DNA of 15,860 bases from positions 1 through 15,860 of the forward strand of contig CAZVSG010000047.1 in NCBI GenBank assembly GCA_964629345.1, read 5' to 3'. Source of the DNA: UBA6115 sp964629345 (lineage in GTDB: Bacteria; Bacillota; Clostridia; Christensenellales; Aristaeellaceae). The translations under genes and the position numbers were made by a program. Of the stretch, positions 6,815 to 13,857 are shown one piece after another. Positions within the stretch are counted from its first letter, which is position 1; each line of letters opens with the position of its first letter. Under the pieces are notes generated by a model. That model worked only from the letters and a program-made list of their open reading frames with translations, did not search any database and was not told the DNA's origin.

Positions 6815-7757
6815 TCCCGGCCTCCTGACGATCCAGCAGGAGCCCCAGCGTGAGCGGGACCGCCAGCACGGCCAGGAAGGCCGCGTAGCTGATCAGTTTG
6901 CCCAGCGTGGAGCGGTCCAGCATGAACTCGACCCCGATCAGGCCGCCCAGGACAAGGGGCAGCAGGCAGAGGGTCAGGACAGGGAGGAACTTCTTCTCCC
7001 TGCGGTGCTTCAGCAGGCGGACTGACAGGAACACCAGCACGCCTGTCAGCAGCATAGCGGAGGCGACCTGCTGCACTTTGATAAAACCGTAACTGAGGTG
7101 CCCGTCGTTGCGCAGGCTCTCAAACAGCGTCTGGGTCACGCCAAAGAGCAGACAGGCCAGTGTGAATGCCCGGCCGTCCCTGCCGGCGGCCTTCAGCCTG
7201 CGGAGCAGAATGAGAAGGATGACCAGCGCGGCGATCGCTTCCAGCAGCCAGGTGCGCAGGTAAGCGTCATAATCGCCCCTGGCCGCCAGGAAACTGCCTG
7301 CCAGCCAGCCGGTCGTCAGCGGACGGCTGATGCCCAGCGTGGTGAAGGCCTCTCCCAGCCGCACGGGGATGAGGAAGGCCGCCAGCGCAGGCGCGGACAG
7401 ATCCAGCAGCCTGACTGGTTTTACCCGTGTGAACCTGGCTGCCGCCAGCACCGCGATGACCGCCCCAAGGAGCGCGCCGTACATCGACAGGCCGCCTGTG
7501 CTCAGGTCCAGTATGTTCTTCAGGCTGATGAAGGGCCGGAAGCCGGGGTCGATGAAACAATAGAACAGGCGGGCGAAGAAAAGGCCCAGCGGCAGGGACA
7601 GCGCTGATGCCCAGGCCGCCGCCCGGCGTTCACGCGGATCCTTCCGGCTTAGAAAGAGAAGGATGGCAACACCCAGCCAGCAGCCCAGCATGAGGGCCAG
7701 GCCATAGGCGTACAGCCGGATACCTCCGACGGAAAAGGAAAGCGCGTCCTCAAACAT
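6795..7757 (-). CDS. Lgt-fold membrane protein lacking most canonical catalytic residues
   Basis: A 320-residue polytopic protein related to prolipoprotein diacylglyceryl transferase (Lgt), which moves diacylglycerol from phosphatidylglycerol to the lipobox Cys of lipoproteins. Matching parts: YAYGL (16-20), FFARLFYCF (60-68), GGLSMYGALLG (88-98), PVRLGEAF (131-138) with SRP (144-146), FESLRND (212-218) and VQQVAS (228-233). Compared with E. coli Lgt as I recall it, Arg143 (here Arg133) and Arg239 (here Arg216) are kept, but the essential His103 is Tyr93, Asn146 is Glu136 and Glu151 is Leu141. Two or three extra hydrophobic segments (about 257-278 and 288-308) follow the Lgt core. It is therefore unlikely to be the cell's housekeeping Lgt. 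ATG at 7757 has GAGGTG at good spacing and lies 8 bp after the NAGPA stop. Confidence 0.8.
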   Translation of the reverse strand: MFEDALSFSVGGIRLYAYGLALMLGCWLGVAILLFLSRKDPRERRAAAWASALSLPLGLFFARLFYCFIDPGFRPFISLKNILDLSTGGLSMYGALLGAVIAVLAAARFTRVKPVRLLDLSAPALAAFLIPVRLGEAFTTLGISRPLTTGWLAGSFLAARGDYDAYLRTWLLEAIAALVILLILLRRLKAAGRDGRAFTLACLLFGVTQTLFESLRNDGHLSYGFIKVQQVASAMLLTGVLVFLSVRLLKHRREKKFLPVLTLCLLPLVLGGLIGVEFMLDRSTLGKLISYAAFLAVLAVPLTLGLLLDRQEAGIGQGTD

Positions 7758-7765
7758 CCTTCACC

Positions 7766-8743
7766 TCAGCGCGGGACGGCGCTGGCAAAGAAGATCATGT
7801 CGCTCTGCGCCCGCTCGTTTGCTTTGGTCCTGTGGCTCTGGTAGTAGCCCCCGTTGAACACCATCGTGGCGGAGTTGCCGCCGTCCAGGTTGAAAGCCTG
7901 CATGCAACCCAGGTCGAACATGAAGGCCGCCAGTTCCTCATGGGTCACGCCGCGGGATTCCTCGCTGCGCCCTTCCGCCAGCACCAGCACGTATTCCAGC
8001 GGCATCGTCTGCCCGATGGCCATCCTTGGTTCGTCGCCCTTGGGGTTGTAGCCGTAATCCGGGTCCAGCGTCAGCAGTTCGCCATCTTTGACCAGCGCAG
8101 GCCCGAAGGTGAAGGCGTTGACGATCTGGTGGCCTTCCGCCTCAAAGGCTTTGATCTGGTCGAGATCCCACTTGACAAAGAGGTGGAAGTCCGCGTTCTG
8201 GTCGATGATCAGAAGATCCTTCATGCGGTTTCTTCTTGCCCGGATCTTTTTGCCCATGCGGTACTCGAAGGTCGTCTTGTCCGGATCCTTGGCCATATAG
8301 TCGGCGTTGATGGCGATCACCGCGTTGTTCTTGTCCGCCATGGAGGAGATCATTGCGTCAGGGGCCGCGACTGCGGTTCGCAGCTGGCTGGGATGGGCGA
8401 TAACGACCCTGGCGATCCTGTACACCACACCGTCCTGATTCACCGTTTCCAGCGTCAGGCTGATGCTTTCATCCTCATACCCGGCCTCGCTGAAACCTTC
8501 CGGATCCAGGGGAAAGCCGGGCGCGAAACCTTCCGGCAGCGGGGCGATCGGGCTTTCTTCCGCACGGGCGTGCGGGATGAGCAGATCCAGCAGCCCGCCC
8601 TCAACCTCATCCTCGAGGGCCCAGACCTCCTCCTGAAGCCTTGTCCTCTGGCTATAAAGCAGCGCGCCGGAGGGCACCAGCAGGGGGAGCGCAAGGCTCA
8701 TCAGGAGCGCGAGGAGGAGAATCAGGGCAGACTTTTTGTTCAT
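7766..8743 (-). CDS. phosphodiester glycosidase (NAGPA-domain) family secreted protein
   Basis: A 325-residue protein with a basic start and a long hydrophobic segment (about 6-30) that is a signal anchor or signal peptide, a helical linker (about 32-62), then the NAGPA domain. NAGPA in animals removes GlcNAc from mannose-6-phosphate diesters; bacterial members are thought to cleave sugar-phosphodiester bonds in surface polymers. Visible family motifs are AINADYM (144-150), FGPALVKDGE (213-222), EPRMAIGQ (238-245), a GRS...GVTHEELAAFM segment (258-275) and NLDGGNSATMVFNG (285-298), where the DGGNS loop is the hallmark. The ATG overlaps the stop of the upstream GT2-GtrA gene (ATGA). Shared operon with a glycosyltransferase suggests it trims or remodels the glycan made with that enzyme (inference). 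Confidence 0.9.
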   Translation of the reverse strand: MNKKSALILLLALLMSLALPLLVPSGALLYSQRTRLQEEVWALEDEVEGGLLDLLIPHARAEESPIAPLPEGFAPGFPLDPEGFSEAGYEDESISLTLETVNQDGVVYRIARVVIAHPSQLRTAVAAPDAMISSMADKNNAVIAINADYMAKDPDKTTFEYRMGKKIRARRNRMKDLLIIDQNADFHLFVKWDLDQIKAFEAEGHQIVNAFTFGPALVKDGELLTLDPDYGYNPKGDEPRMAIGQTMPLEYVLVLAEGRSEESRGVTHEELAAFMFDLGCMQAFNLDGGNSATMVFNGGYYQSHRTKANERAQSDMIFFASAVPR

Positions 8744-9852
8744 GCGTCGTTCTTCCTTTCGTCAGGGGAATAGAATACCCAGGCTTTCTGGATGCGGTAG
8801 TTGATAAAAAACAGGCCGGTGTCCACAATGACCTTCGCCAGGGTCTTGTCCATCCCCAGCAGCTGGTTGAGGCCGGATACCAGTGTGGCCGACGTGAGGA
8901 GCACCAGGATCACCAGGGCGGCGTAACGGGCCATTGCCCCCCTGCAGCGCTGGATACGGAACACGAACTGCCGGTTGATCCTGTAATTGAGCAGAGAGGA
9001 GCATACCCGCGCGAACGCCGTTGCGCTCAGGACCAGCGCGTAATCCCTGACGGTCAGAAAAACCGGGAACAGGGCGGGCAGAAGCCACTTGTCAAGGACG
9101 GTGAACAGCGCGACATCCATGACCGTCGAGAGGGCGCTGGCGGAAGCGAATTTGAAGAAATTGCTGAACAGCAGCCTGTAGATCCGGGCGGAGTCGCTGA
9201 AAGGCCGGAAATGCGTCCCCTTGTTTTCCATAAGGTAGATCGTACTGATGGGGATCAATAGAAAATCCAGATGCCATCCGGCGCAGTGGATGAGCATGTT
9301 CATCTCATACTCGAATCTCTCGCCCGGGATCTCAAGCATCCGGGGCAGCAGATCGCGGTGGATCCCGCGCAGCCCTGTCTGGGTGTCGGGCAGCCAATGC
9401 CCGTACAGCAGTGCAAAAAATACGCTGGTCAGCCGATTGCCGGCCTTGCTCTTGCCGGGGACGTTGCTTTGGCTGAAATCCCTCGTCCCCAGGACCAGCT
9501 TTTTGGGCTGGGACAGCATGGACCCGGATACCTTCAGGCAGTCCTCCGCCGTGTGCTGTCCGTCTGAATCCGCCGTGACGACACCCGGCGCGTCCGGATA
9601 GGCTTCCATGATATGACGGATGCCGTACTTCAGGGCATGCCCTTTCCCGCCGTTTTCCGGGTAGCTGAGCACCTCGCACCCGGGGAAATCTGCCAGCCGT
9701 TGAAAAATATGCTGATAGGCAGGTCCCGAACCGTCATCAACGATCACGATGCGTTCAAAACCGCTGGCGGTCAGATCGCGCACGTACTGCTCCAGCTTTT
9801 CGTCCGGATGCAGGGAAGGGATCAATACAACGGCGTCTTCAGGTCGATTCAA
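8740..9852 (-). CDS. GT2 glycosyltransferase fused to a GtrA-type membrane domain
   Basis: The N-terminal part (about 5-225) is a GT-A family 2 transferase of the dolichyl-phosphate-mannose-synthase type: VVLIPSLHP (8-16), IVIVDDGSG (35-43), NGGKGHALKYG (67-77), the nucleotide/metal motif ADSDGQH (94-100) and DTQTGLRG (156-163). Such enzymes move a sugar from a nucleotide donor to polyprenyl phosphate. The C-terminal part (about 230-362) has four hydrophobic helices and the GtrA/DPMS-flippase signature, ending with NYRIQKAWVF (351-360). GtrA proteins are thought to flip the resulting lipid-linked sugar, so this chain may do both steps. Translation appears to start at TTG (9850-9852), with GGAG eight bases upstream; an in-frame stop 13 codons upstream rules out a much earlier start. 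It is the first gene of the six-gene operon. Confidence 0.9.
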   Translation of the reverse strand: MNRPEDAVVLIPSLHPDEKLEQYVRDLTASGFERIVIVDDGSGPAYQHIFQRLADFPGCEVLSYPENGGKGHALKYGIRHIMEAYPDAPGVVTADSDGQHTAEDCLKVSGSMLSQPKKLVLGTRDFSQSNVPGKSKAGNRLTSVFFALLYGHWLPDTQTGLRGIHRDLLPRMLEIPGERFEYEMNMLIHCAGWHLDFLLIPISTIYLMENKGTHFRPFSDSARIYRLLFSNFFKFASASALSTVMDVALFTVLDKWLLPALFPVFLTVRDYALVLSATAFARVCSSLLNYRINRQFVFRIQRCRGAMARYAALVILVLLTSATLVSGLNQLLGMDKTLAKVIVDTGLFFINYRIQKAWVFYSPDERKNDA

Positions 9853-9933
9853 TGCGTCTGCTCCGTCTGCGCTTGCCTGCGCGGTTGATCATGGTTTCCG
9901 TTTTGGGTCAAGGGAAGCCCGTTCCCGCTGTGT

Positions 9934-9962
9934 ATTATAACCTCTGCAGGGGCGGAATGCAA
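9934..9962 (-). promoter_or_regulatory. promoter of the six-gene envelope operon
   Basis: On the minus strand, TTGCAT (9962-9957) is followed by a 17-base spacer and a perfect TATAAT (9939-9934). The -35 matches consensus only at TTG, but spacing is ideal. The predicted start near 9927 leaves a leader of about 75 bases before the TTG start of the GT2-GtrA gene. No other good promoter was seen between genes further down, consistent with one transcript to 4598. Confidence 0.6.
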
Positions 9963-10176
9963 AGCTGCCTCAACCTGACATCGGCTTGCGCGGCGCCGCT
10001 CAGGCTGCTGTGCCGCCCGCTGTCCCGGCCGCTGGTTTCGGATCATCCCTTCCTGAACCGGTTTACGCTTCCCTTTCGTTTTCAGCGGGCGGACATGTTC
10101 TGAGTCAAGCAGGACAGTTTCATACAATGTGTTTTAAATCCGACAAACAGTCGTTTAATGGGATGCACCCGTCCTG

Positions 10177-10191
10177 ACAGGCCTGTATAAT
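10177..10191 (+). promoter_or_regulatory. putative -10 of the MMPL operon with overlapping palindrome
   Basis: A perfect TATAAT (10186-10191) lies 39 bases ahead of the MMPL start codon. No good -35 is found at 16-18 bases upstream (ATGCAC is the 17-base candidate). A perfect 10-bp palindrome, ACAGGCCTGT (10177-10186), overlaps the first base of the -10, a position where a regulator could act. The promoter may need an activator or another sigma factor. No binding protein can be named. Confidence 0.4.
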
Positions 10192-10230
10192 TCCACCAGC
10201 GCCCCGTGACAGCCCGGCGCCGGAGGAAGT

Positions 10231-12270
10231 ATGAAACAGTTCAGCGAGGGTGCCGTCAGGCACCGGAAACTCATCATGATAGTGACCTTGCTATTATGCG
10301 CTGCCAGCCTGTTTGCCATGCAGCGGGTCGAGGTCAGCTATGACATGAGCGAATATCTGCCGCCCGACGCGCCGACCCGAAAAGCGCTCGAGCTCCTGAC
10401 CTCTCCGATGCCCAATCTGCAGCTGTACCTGCCCGGTGTCAGCCCGGAGGATTCCCTGCGCGAAAAGGAAGTCCTGGAAGGGATCCGGGGCGTTCTGGAT
10501 GTCATCTGGCTGGATGATTCGATCGATCTGCGCGGCATCCCTTTTAAGGTCATCGACCCTGAAACCGCAGCCCCCTATTACAGCGACGGGCCCCTGTTTC
10601 AGCTGACGCTGGATGAAAAAACGCTCAGCGGCACCGTAAAGCAGATCCGGGAGCACTACCCCGACGCCCTGATGAAGGGGACCGCGGCGGACAGCGCGGA
10701 GCAGATCAACGGGACCATGCCGCAGGTGGCCTCCATTATGCTCTACGTCCTGCCGCTGTGTCTGCTGATCCTCATCCTGGCGACCCGGCACTGGGTGGAG
10801 CCGCTCCTGTTTCTCATTACCATCGGCGCCGCCATCCTGCTCAATGAGGGAAGCAACATCATCCTCGGAAGGATCTCATACATCACCCGCGCCTGCGCCG
10901 CCCTGCTTCAGCTGGCGGTCTCGATCGATTATGCCGTTTTTCTGCTGCACAGGTTCAATGAGCTGAGGGACGAAGGGATGCCGCCCGCGGAGGCGATGAA
11001 GCTGGCGATGCGGAAAGCAGCCTCTGCCATCGCTGCCAGCGCGCTCACGACAGTGTTTGGTTTTCTGGCATTGATCCTCATGGATTTCTCGCTCGGGAAA
11101 GATATGGGCCTCGTGCTCGCGAAAGGTGTGCTGCTAAGCTTCCTGAGCGTCATGGTCCTCCTGCCGGCTGTGGCCGTCGCCGGCGTGAAATGGATCGACA
11201 GGACGCTGCACCGCAGTTTCATGCCTTCATTCAGGCGCTCAAGCCGCCTGGTCCTTCGGTTTGCCGCGCCCCTGGCGGTGATCGCCATCCTTGTACTGCC
11301 CCTGGCTTTCATTGCCCAGCGGCAAAACGTCTTCCTTTACGGAAGCGGCGGGATGCACAGCCCGGATTCTCCTGTACGGCTTGAACAGAACAGGATAGAG
11401 GCCCGTTTTGGCAGCGGGCGCATGATGCTCATCCTGGTGCCCTCCGGAGACAGGGCAAGGGAGGCGGCGTTGGGCAAAGCGCTCAAGCAAGTGCCCGAAG
11501 TGCGCAGCGTCATGTCCTATGCGGACACCGTATCCCCTTATCTTCCGCCTGAGGTCCTGGACGAAACGGCAGCCGGCGCGTTCTATCAGGACGGCTACGC
11601 CCGGTTCATCCTCAATGTGAATACTCCCGATGAGGGCAAAGAGGCGTTCCGGATCGCAGACAGGCTGAAAGAAACGGCGGAAGCCCTTTATCCGGGCAAA
11701 ATGCACTTGCTGGGCGAGAGCGCGGTCAATCAGGACCTGATGAAAACCATCACCGGCGACAGCCTCAAGGTGCTTTTGGCGGGGCTTTTCTCGATCGGCC
11801 TGGTGCTTCTGTTTACCTTCCGGAGCTTTTCCATACCCCTGATCCTGCTGCTGGTCATTCAGGGATCCATCTGGCTGAACATGGGGCTGCCCTATTTCCA
11901 GGGAAGCCATCTGAACTACATCGGCTACCTGATCGTTTCCTCCGTGCAGCTGGGCGCGACGGTGGATTATGGCATCCTGCTGTCCCAGCGTTACCTGGAA
12001 GGAAGGCGGAGCATGCCGCCCAGGGAAGCGGCATCCTGGGCGCTCTCGGTGTCCGCCGGGTCCATCCTGCCCCCGGCGATGATCCTGACCCTGGCAGGAA
12101 GCATCCTGGGCATGATGGTGAACAAAAACGGCATCATCAGCGAAATGGGGATCATCATCGGACGCGGCGCCGCGATCTCCTGCGGCATGGTGCTGCTGGT
12201 TCTGCCGCAGATCCTTGTGTGGTGCGACGGGCTCATCAGAAGAACCACGATGACAAGCGGGAAGGAATAA
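10231..12270 (+). CDS. MMPL/RND family transporter
   Basis: A 679-residue membrane protein with the two-fold layout of the MMPL branch of the RND superfamily: TM1 (about 13-30), an extracytoplasmic domain (31-165), five helices (about 167-320), TM7 (about 345-362), a second extracytoplasmic domain (363-505), and five more helices (about 512-663). Each half carries the proton-relay Asp-Tyr pair in its fourth helix: SIDYAVFLLHRF (231-242, Asp233-Tyr234) and TVDYGILLSQRY (577-588, Asp579-Tyr580). These motifs indicate a proton-driven exporter, probably of lipids or other hydrophobic compounds; the substrate is unknown. Asn-rich or PDZ-like extra domains are absent. GGAGGAAGT directly precedes the ATG. 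The next gene starts 1 bp after its stop and encodes a secreted protein of a family often found with such transporters. Confidence 0.92.
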   Translation: MKQFSEGAVRHRKLIMIVTLLLCAASLFAMQRVEVSYDMSEYLPPDAPTRKALELLTSPMPNLQLYLPGVSPEDSLREKEVLEGIRGVLDVIWLDDSIDLRGIPFKVIDPETAAPYYSDGPLFQLTLDEKTLSGTVKQIREHYPDALMKGTAADSAEQINGTMPQVASIMLYVLPLCLLILILATRHWVEPLLFLITIGAAILLNEGSNIILGRISYITRACAALLQLAVSIDYAVFLLHRFNELRDEGMPPAEAMKLAMRKAASAIAASALTTVFGFLALILMDFSLGKDMGLVLAKGVLLSFLSVMVLLPAVAVAGVKWIDRTLHRSFMPSFRRSSRLVLRFAAPLAVIAILVLPLAFIAQRQNVFLYGSGGMHSPDSPVRLEQNRIEARFGSGRMMLILVPSGDRAREAALGKALKQVPEVRSVMSYADTVSPYLPPEVLDETAAGAFYQDGYARFILNVNTPDEGKEAFRIADRLKETAEALYPGKMHLLGESAVNQDLMKTITGDSLKVLLAGLFSIGLVLLFTFRSFSIPLILLLVIQGSIWLNMGLPYFQGSHLNYIGYLIVSSVQLGATVDYGILLSQRYLEGRRSMPPREAASWALSVSAGSILPPAMILTLAGSILGMMVNKNGIISEMGIIIGRGAAISCGMVLLVLPQILVWCDGLIRRTTMTSGKE

Positions 12271-12271
12271 T

Positions 12272-13189
12272 ATGAAAACAAAGCTGCTGACAGGCCTGAT
12301 CTGCCTGCTGATGGTTTCAGTCACCATCACCGGGGCGCTGGCCGAGGTGATCAAGGACGAGGTCGTGTATGCGCGTTTGTCTCAGACTGGTGAAGCGGGA
12401 GCGGTCTTCATTGTCAATTCCTTTGAGGCGCAGGCAGGACAAGAGGCCGCCGACTGGGGGGAGTACGCGGAAGTCCTTCCGCTGGATGACGCGGAAGGGT
12501 TTGTCTATCAGGACGGACAGGCGCGGTTTGTCATGCGGGAAGGCCGCTTCCATTACCAGGGCAGCCTGAAGACAAACCGCCTGCCCTGGGAGATCCGCCT
12601 TGAGTATCTGCTTGACGGCCAGCCTGTCAGCCCGGACTCGTTATCCGGAGCCCAGGGCCGCCTTGAGATCCGCCTGGGCGTTCAGCCTTTGGAAGACATG
12701 CGCGCCTATACGGACAGCCTCACGCTGCAGCTGACGCTGACGCTTGACGGGGACAAATGCGTGAACATCCAGTCAGAACGGGGCACCCGGGCCATCAGCG
12801 GCGGTGACTTAACGATCAGCTACGTGATCCTGCCCGGACAGGGGGCTGAATACCTCATCTCAGCGGATGTAAGTGATTTTTCCATGCCCGGTTTCCAGGC
12901 AGCCGGCATCCGCATGACAATGGACGAGCAAATGTACGCGGACGCCGCGCGGCGCGCCCTGGCGGGCACACCCCTGGAGTCGACCGTCGGCGGCATCATG
13001 GGCAATTTCCTTGCCGGCATGCAGGGCGCGGCCCCGGTCTCCTTTGCCGACAGCCGCAACGCCGTGCGCTCCCTGCAGTTCGTTCTGATGGGGGAAGGCA
13101 TCCCTGAAGCGCCGGCCATCCAGGCCCAGGAAGAGCCCGCCCGCGAAGAGACCATATGGGAACGGATCCTGCGGCTCCTGGGCATCTGA
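12272..13189 (+). CDS. secreted MMPL-partner protein (uncharacterised family)
   Basis: A 305-residue protein with a signal peptide (Lys-rich start, hydrophobic core, ITGALA at 19-24 before EVIKDEVVYARL). The mature part looks all-beta. It shares the sequence pattern I recall from clostridial proteins encoded beside MMPL transporters: an opening KDEVVYA segment, AVFIVNSF, WGEYAEV, FHYQGSL followed by LPWEIRLEYLLDG (about residue 109 on), LTLDGDKCVNI and SADVSDFSM. Many relatives are longer, with a helical or heptad-repeat stretch before the end; here that stretch is reduced to roughly residues 217-250, and the protein closes with an acidic linker and a short amphipathic helix (WERILRLLGI, 296-305) without a clear TM segment. 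AAGGA precedes its ATG within the end of the MMPL gene. It probably works as an extracytoplasmic accessory to the transporter; this is inference from gene order. Confidence 0.75.
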   Translation: MKTKLLTGLICLLMVSVTITGALAEVIKDEVVYARLSQTGEAGAVFIVNSFEAQAGQEAADWGEYAEVLPLDDAEGFVYQDGQARFVMREGRFHYQGSLKTNRLPWEIRLEYLLDGQPVSPDSLSGAQGRLEIRLGVQPLEDMRAYTDSLTLQLTLTLDGDKCVNIQSERGTRAISGGDLTISYVILPGQGAEYLISADVSDFSMPGFQAAGIRMTMDEQMYADAARRALAGTPLESTVGGIMGNFLAGMQGAAPVSFADSRNAVRSLQFVLMGEGIPEAPAIQAQEEPAREETIWERILRLLGI

Positions 13190-13196
13190 TGTTTAC

Positions 13197-13219
13197 GCAC
13201 GGCCTTACTGCCGCCGTGC
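13197..13219 (+). terminator. hairpin after the MMPL operon (weak terminator or attenuator)
   Basis: GCACGGC (13197-13203) pairs perfectly with GCCGTGC (13213-13219) around a 9-base loop, 7 bases after the stop codon of the secreted protein. The bases that follow are purine-rich with no T tract, so it is not a classic intrinsic terminator; it may protect the mRNA 3' end or reduce read-through into the sigma gene. Confidence 0.35.
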
Positions 13220-13250
13220 AGGGGAAGGGACGCCTCAGGCGTTGGATGGG

Positions 13251-13256
13251 TATAAT
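13251..13256 (+). promoter_or_regulatory. -10 element ahead of the ECF sigma gene
   Basis: A perfect TATAAT lies 34 bases before the ATG and 12 bases before the GGAGGTG ribosome site. No housekeeping -35 is seen at 17 bases (GGACGC). A short inverted repeat, ACGCC-TCA-GGCGT (13230-13242), occupies the spacer/-35 area, and GGGAAGG (13223-13229) precedes it. Whether the operon is autoregulated by its own sigma factor cannot be told from one promoter. Confidence 0.45.
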
Positions 13257-13284
13257 CCTATCCTGATCGGAGGTGGGCCGGCGC

Positions 13285-13857
13285 ATGAGTTCAGATCACC
13301 AGGTTCGCGTCCTGCGTTTCGAGCAGCTGGCAGCGCCGCTTGAAAAGCAGGTCTACTTTACTTGCCTGAACATGATGGGGAATCATGAGGACGCGGAGGA
13401 CTGCGCCCAGGAGGCCATGGTGCGCGCTTTCCGCAGGCTCGACAGCTTCAGAGGCGCGTCGAAGTTTTCCACCTGGCTGTACGCCATCGCCGTGCACGTC
13501 TGCCTGGATGAACTGAGGAAAAGAAAATCAACGCACTCCCTTGAGCTGCTGCGTGAGAGCGGATGGGACGCGTCTGACACGGCGCCTGAGCTATACCAGC
13601 AGATCGAGACAAAGGAGCGGCGAAGAAAGCTCAGGGAAGCCATCTCGCATCTCCCGCCAGAGTTCCGCGCGCCGCAGGTCCTCGTCGACCTGCAGGGGCT
13701 CTCCTATCAGGAAGCGGCGCAGGCACTCGGGCTGCCTCTGGGCACGGTCAAAAGCCGGGTCAGCCGGGCAAGGCAGGCGCTGATAAAAACATTTTTGGAC
13801 AGCGGGGAACTTTTTGGACAGGAAGACCGTCTGAATGATGAAAGGAGGGGAAACTGA
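13285..13857 (+). CDS. ECF-type RNA polymerase sigma factor
   Basis: A 190-residue group IV sigma factor. Region 2 (about 15-81) has the -10-recognition helices, with HEDAEDCAQEAMVRAFRRLD (34-53) and FSTWLYAIAVHVCLDELRKR (61-80). Region 4 (about 115-168) has LPPEFR, a helix-turn-helix (LSYQEAAQALGLPLGTVKSR, 139-158) and the closing ARQAL helix. Regions 1.1 and 3 are absent, as expected for ECF members. An in-frame GTG at 13273 is part of the GGAGGTG ribosome site, so the ATG at 13285 is the better start. Its stop overlaps the start of the anti-sigma gene by one base (TGATG), the usual coupling that keeps the pair in balance. Target promoters cannot be read from this window. Confidence 0.93.
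   Translation: MSSDHQVRVLRFEQLAAPLEKQVYFTCLNMMGNHEDAEDCAQEAMVRAFRRLDSFRGASKFSTWLYAIAVHVCLDELRKRKSTHSLELLRESGWDASDTAPELYQQIETKERRRKLREAISHLPPEFRAPQVLVDLQGLSYQEAAQALGLPLGTVKSRVSRARQALIKTFLDSGELFGQEDRLNDERRGN

Larger units (their letters stand above)
9853..10230. other. 378-bp divergent intergenic region
   Basis: This gap separates the minus-strand envelope operon from the plus-strand MMPL operon. It holds the TATAAT promoter for the left operon and a probable -10 for the right one, each noted separately. The middle (about 9965-10160) has short open frames on both strands, but none has a ribosome site or a recognisable protein. It includes an AT-richer stretch around 10119-10160. I see no riboswitch, tRNA or repeat in it. 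Confidence 0.6.

Noticed and set aside
7832..8773. A 313-codon plus-strand open frame opposite the NAGPA gene
   Set aside because: No domain or signal is visible in it, and the opposite strand carries all NAGPA motifs with coupled neighbours.
9852..10177. Small open frames in the divergent intergenic region (such as 9852-10103 plus and 9849-10127 minus)
   Set aside because: They lack ribosome sites and recognisable sequence, and they overlap the TATAAT promoter of the left operon.
11239..12354. A 371-codon minus-strand open frame opposite the MMPL gene
   Set aside because: The His/Gln/Asp-rich translation is typical of an antisense shadow; the plus strand encodes an intact transporter with both Asp-Tyr pairs.
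13273..13284. GTG start for the sigma factor four codons upstream
   Set aside because: That GTG is part of the GGAGGTG ribosome site serving the ATG at 13285.
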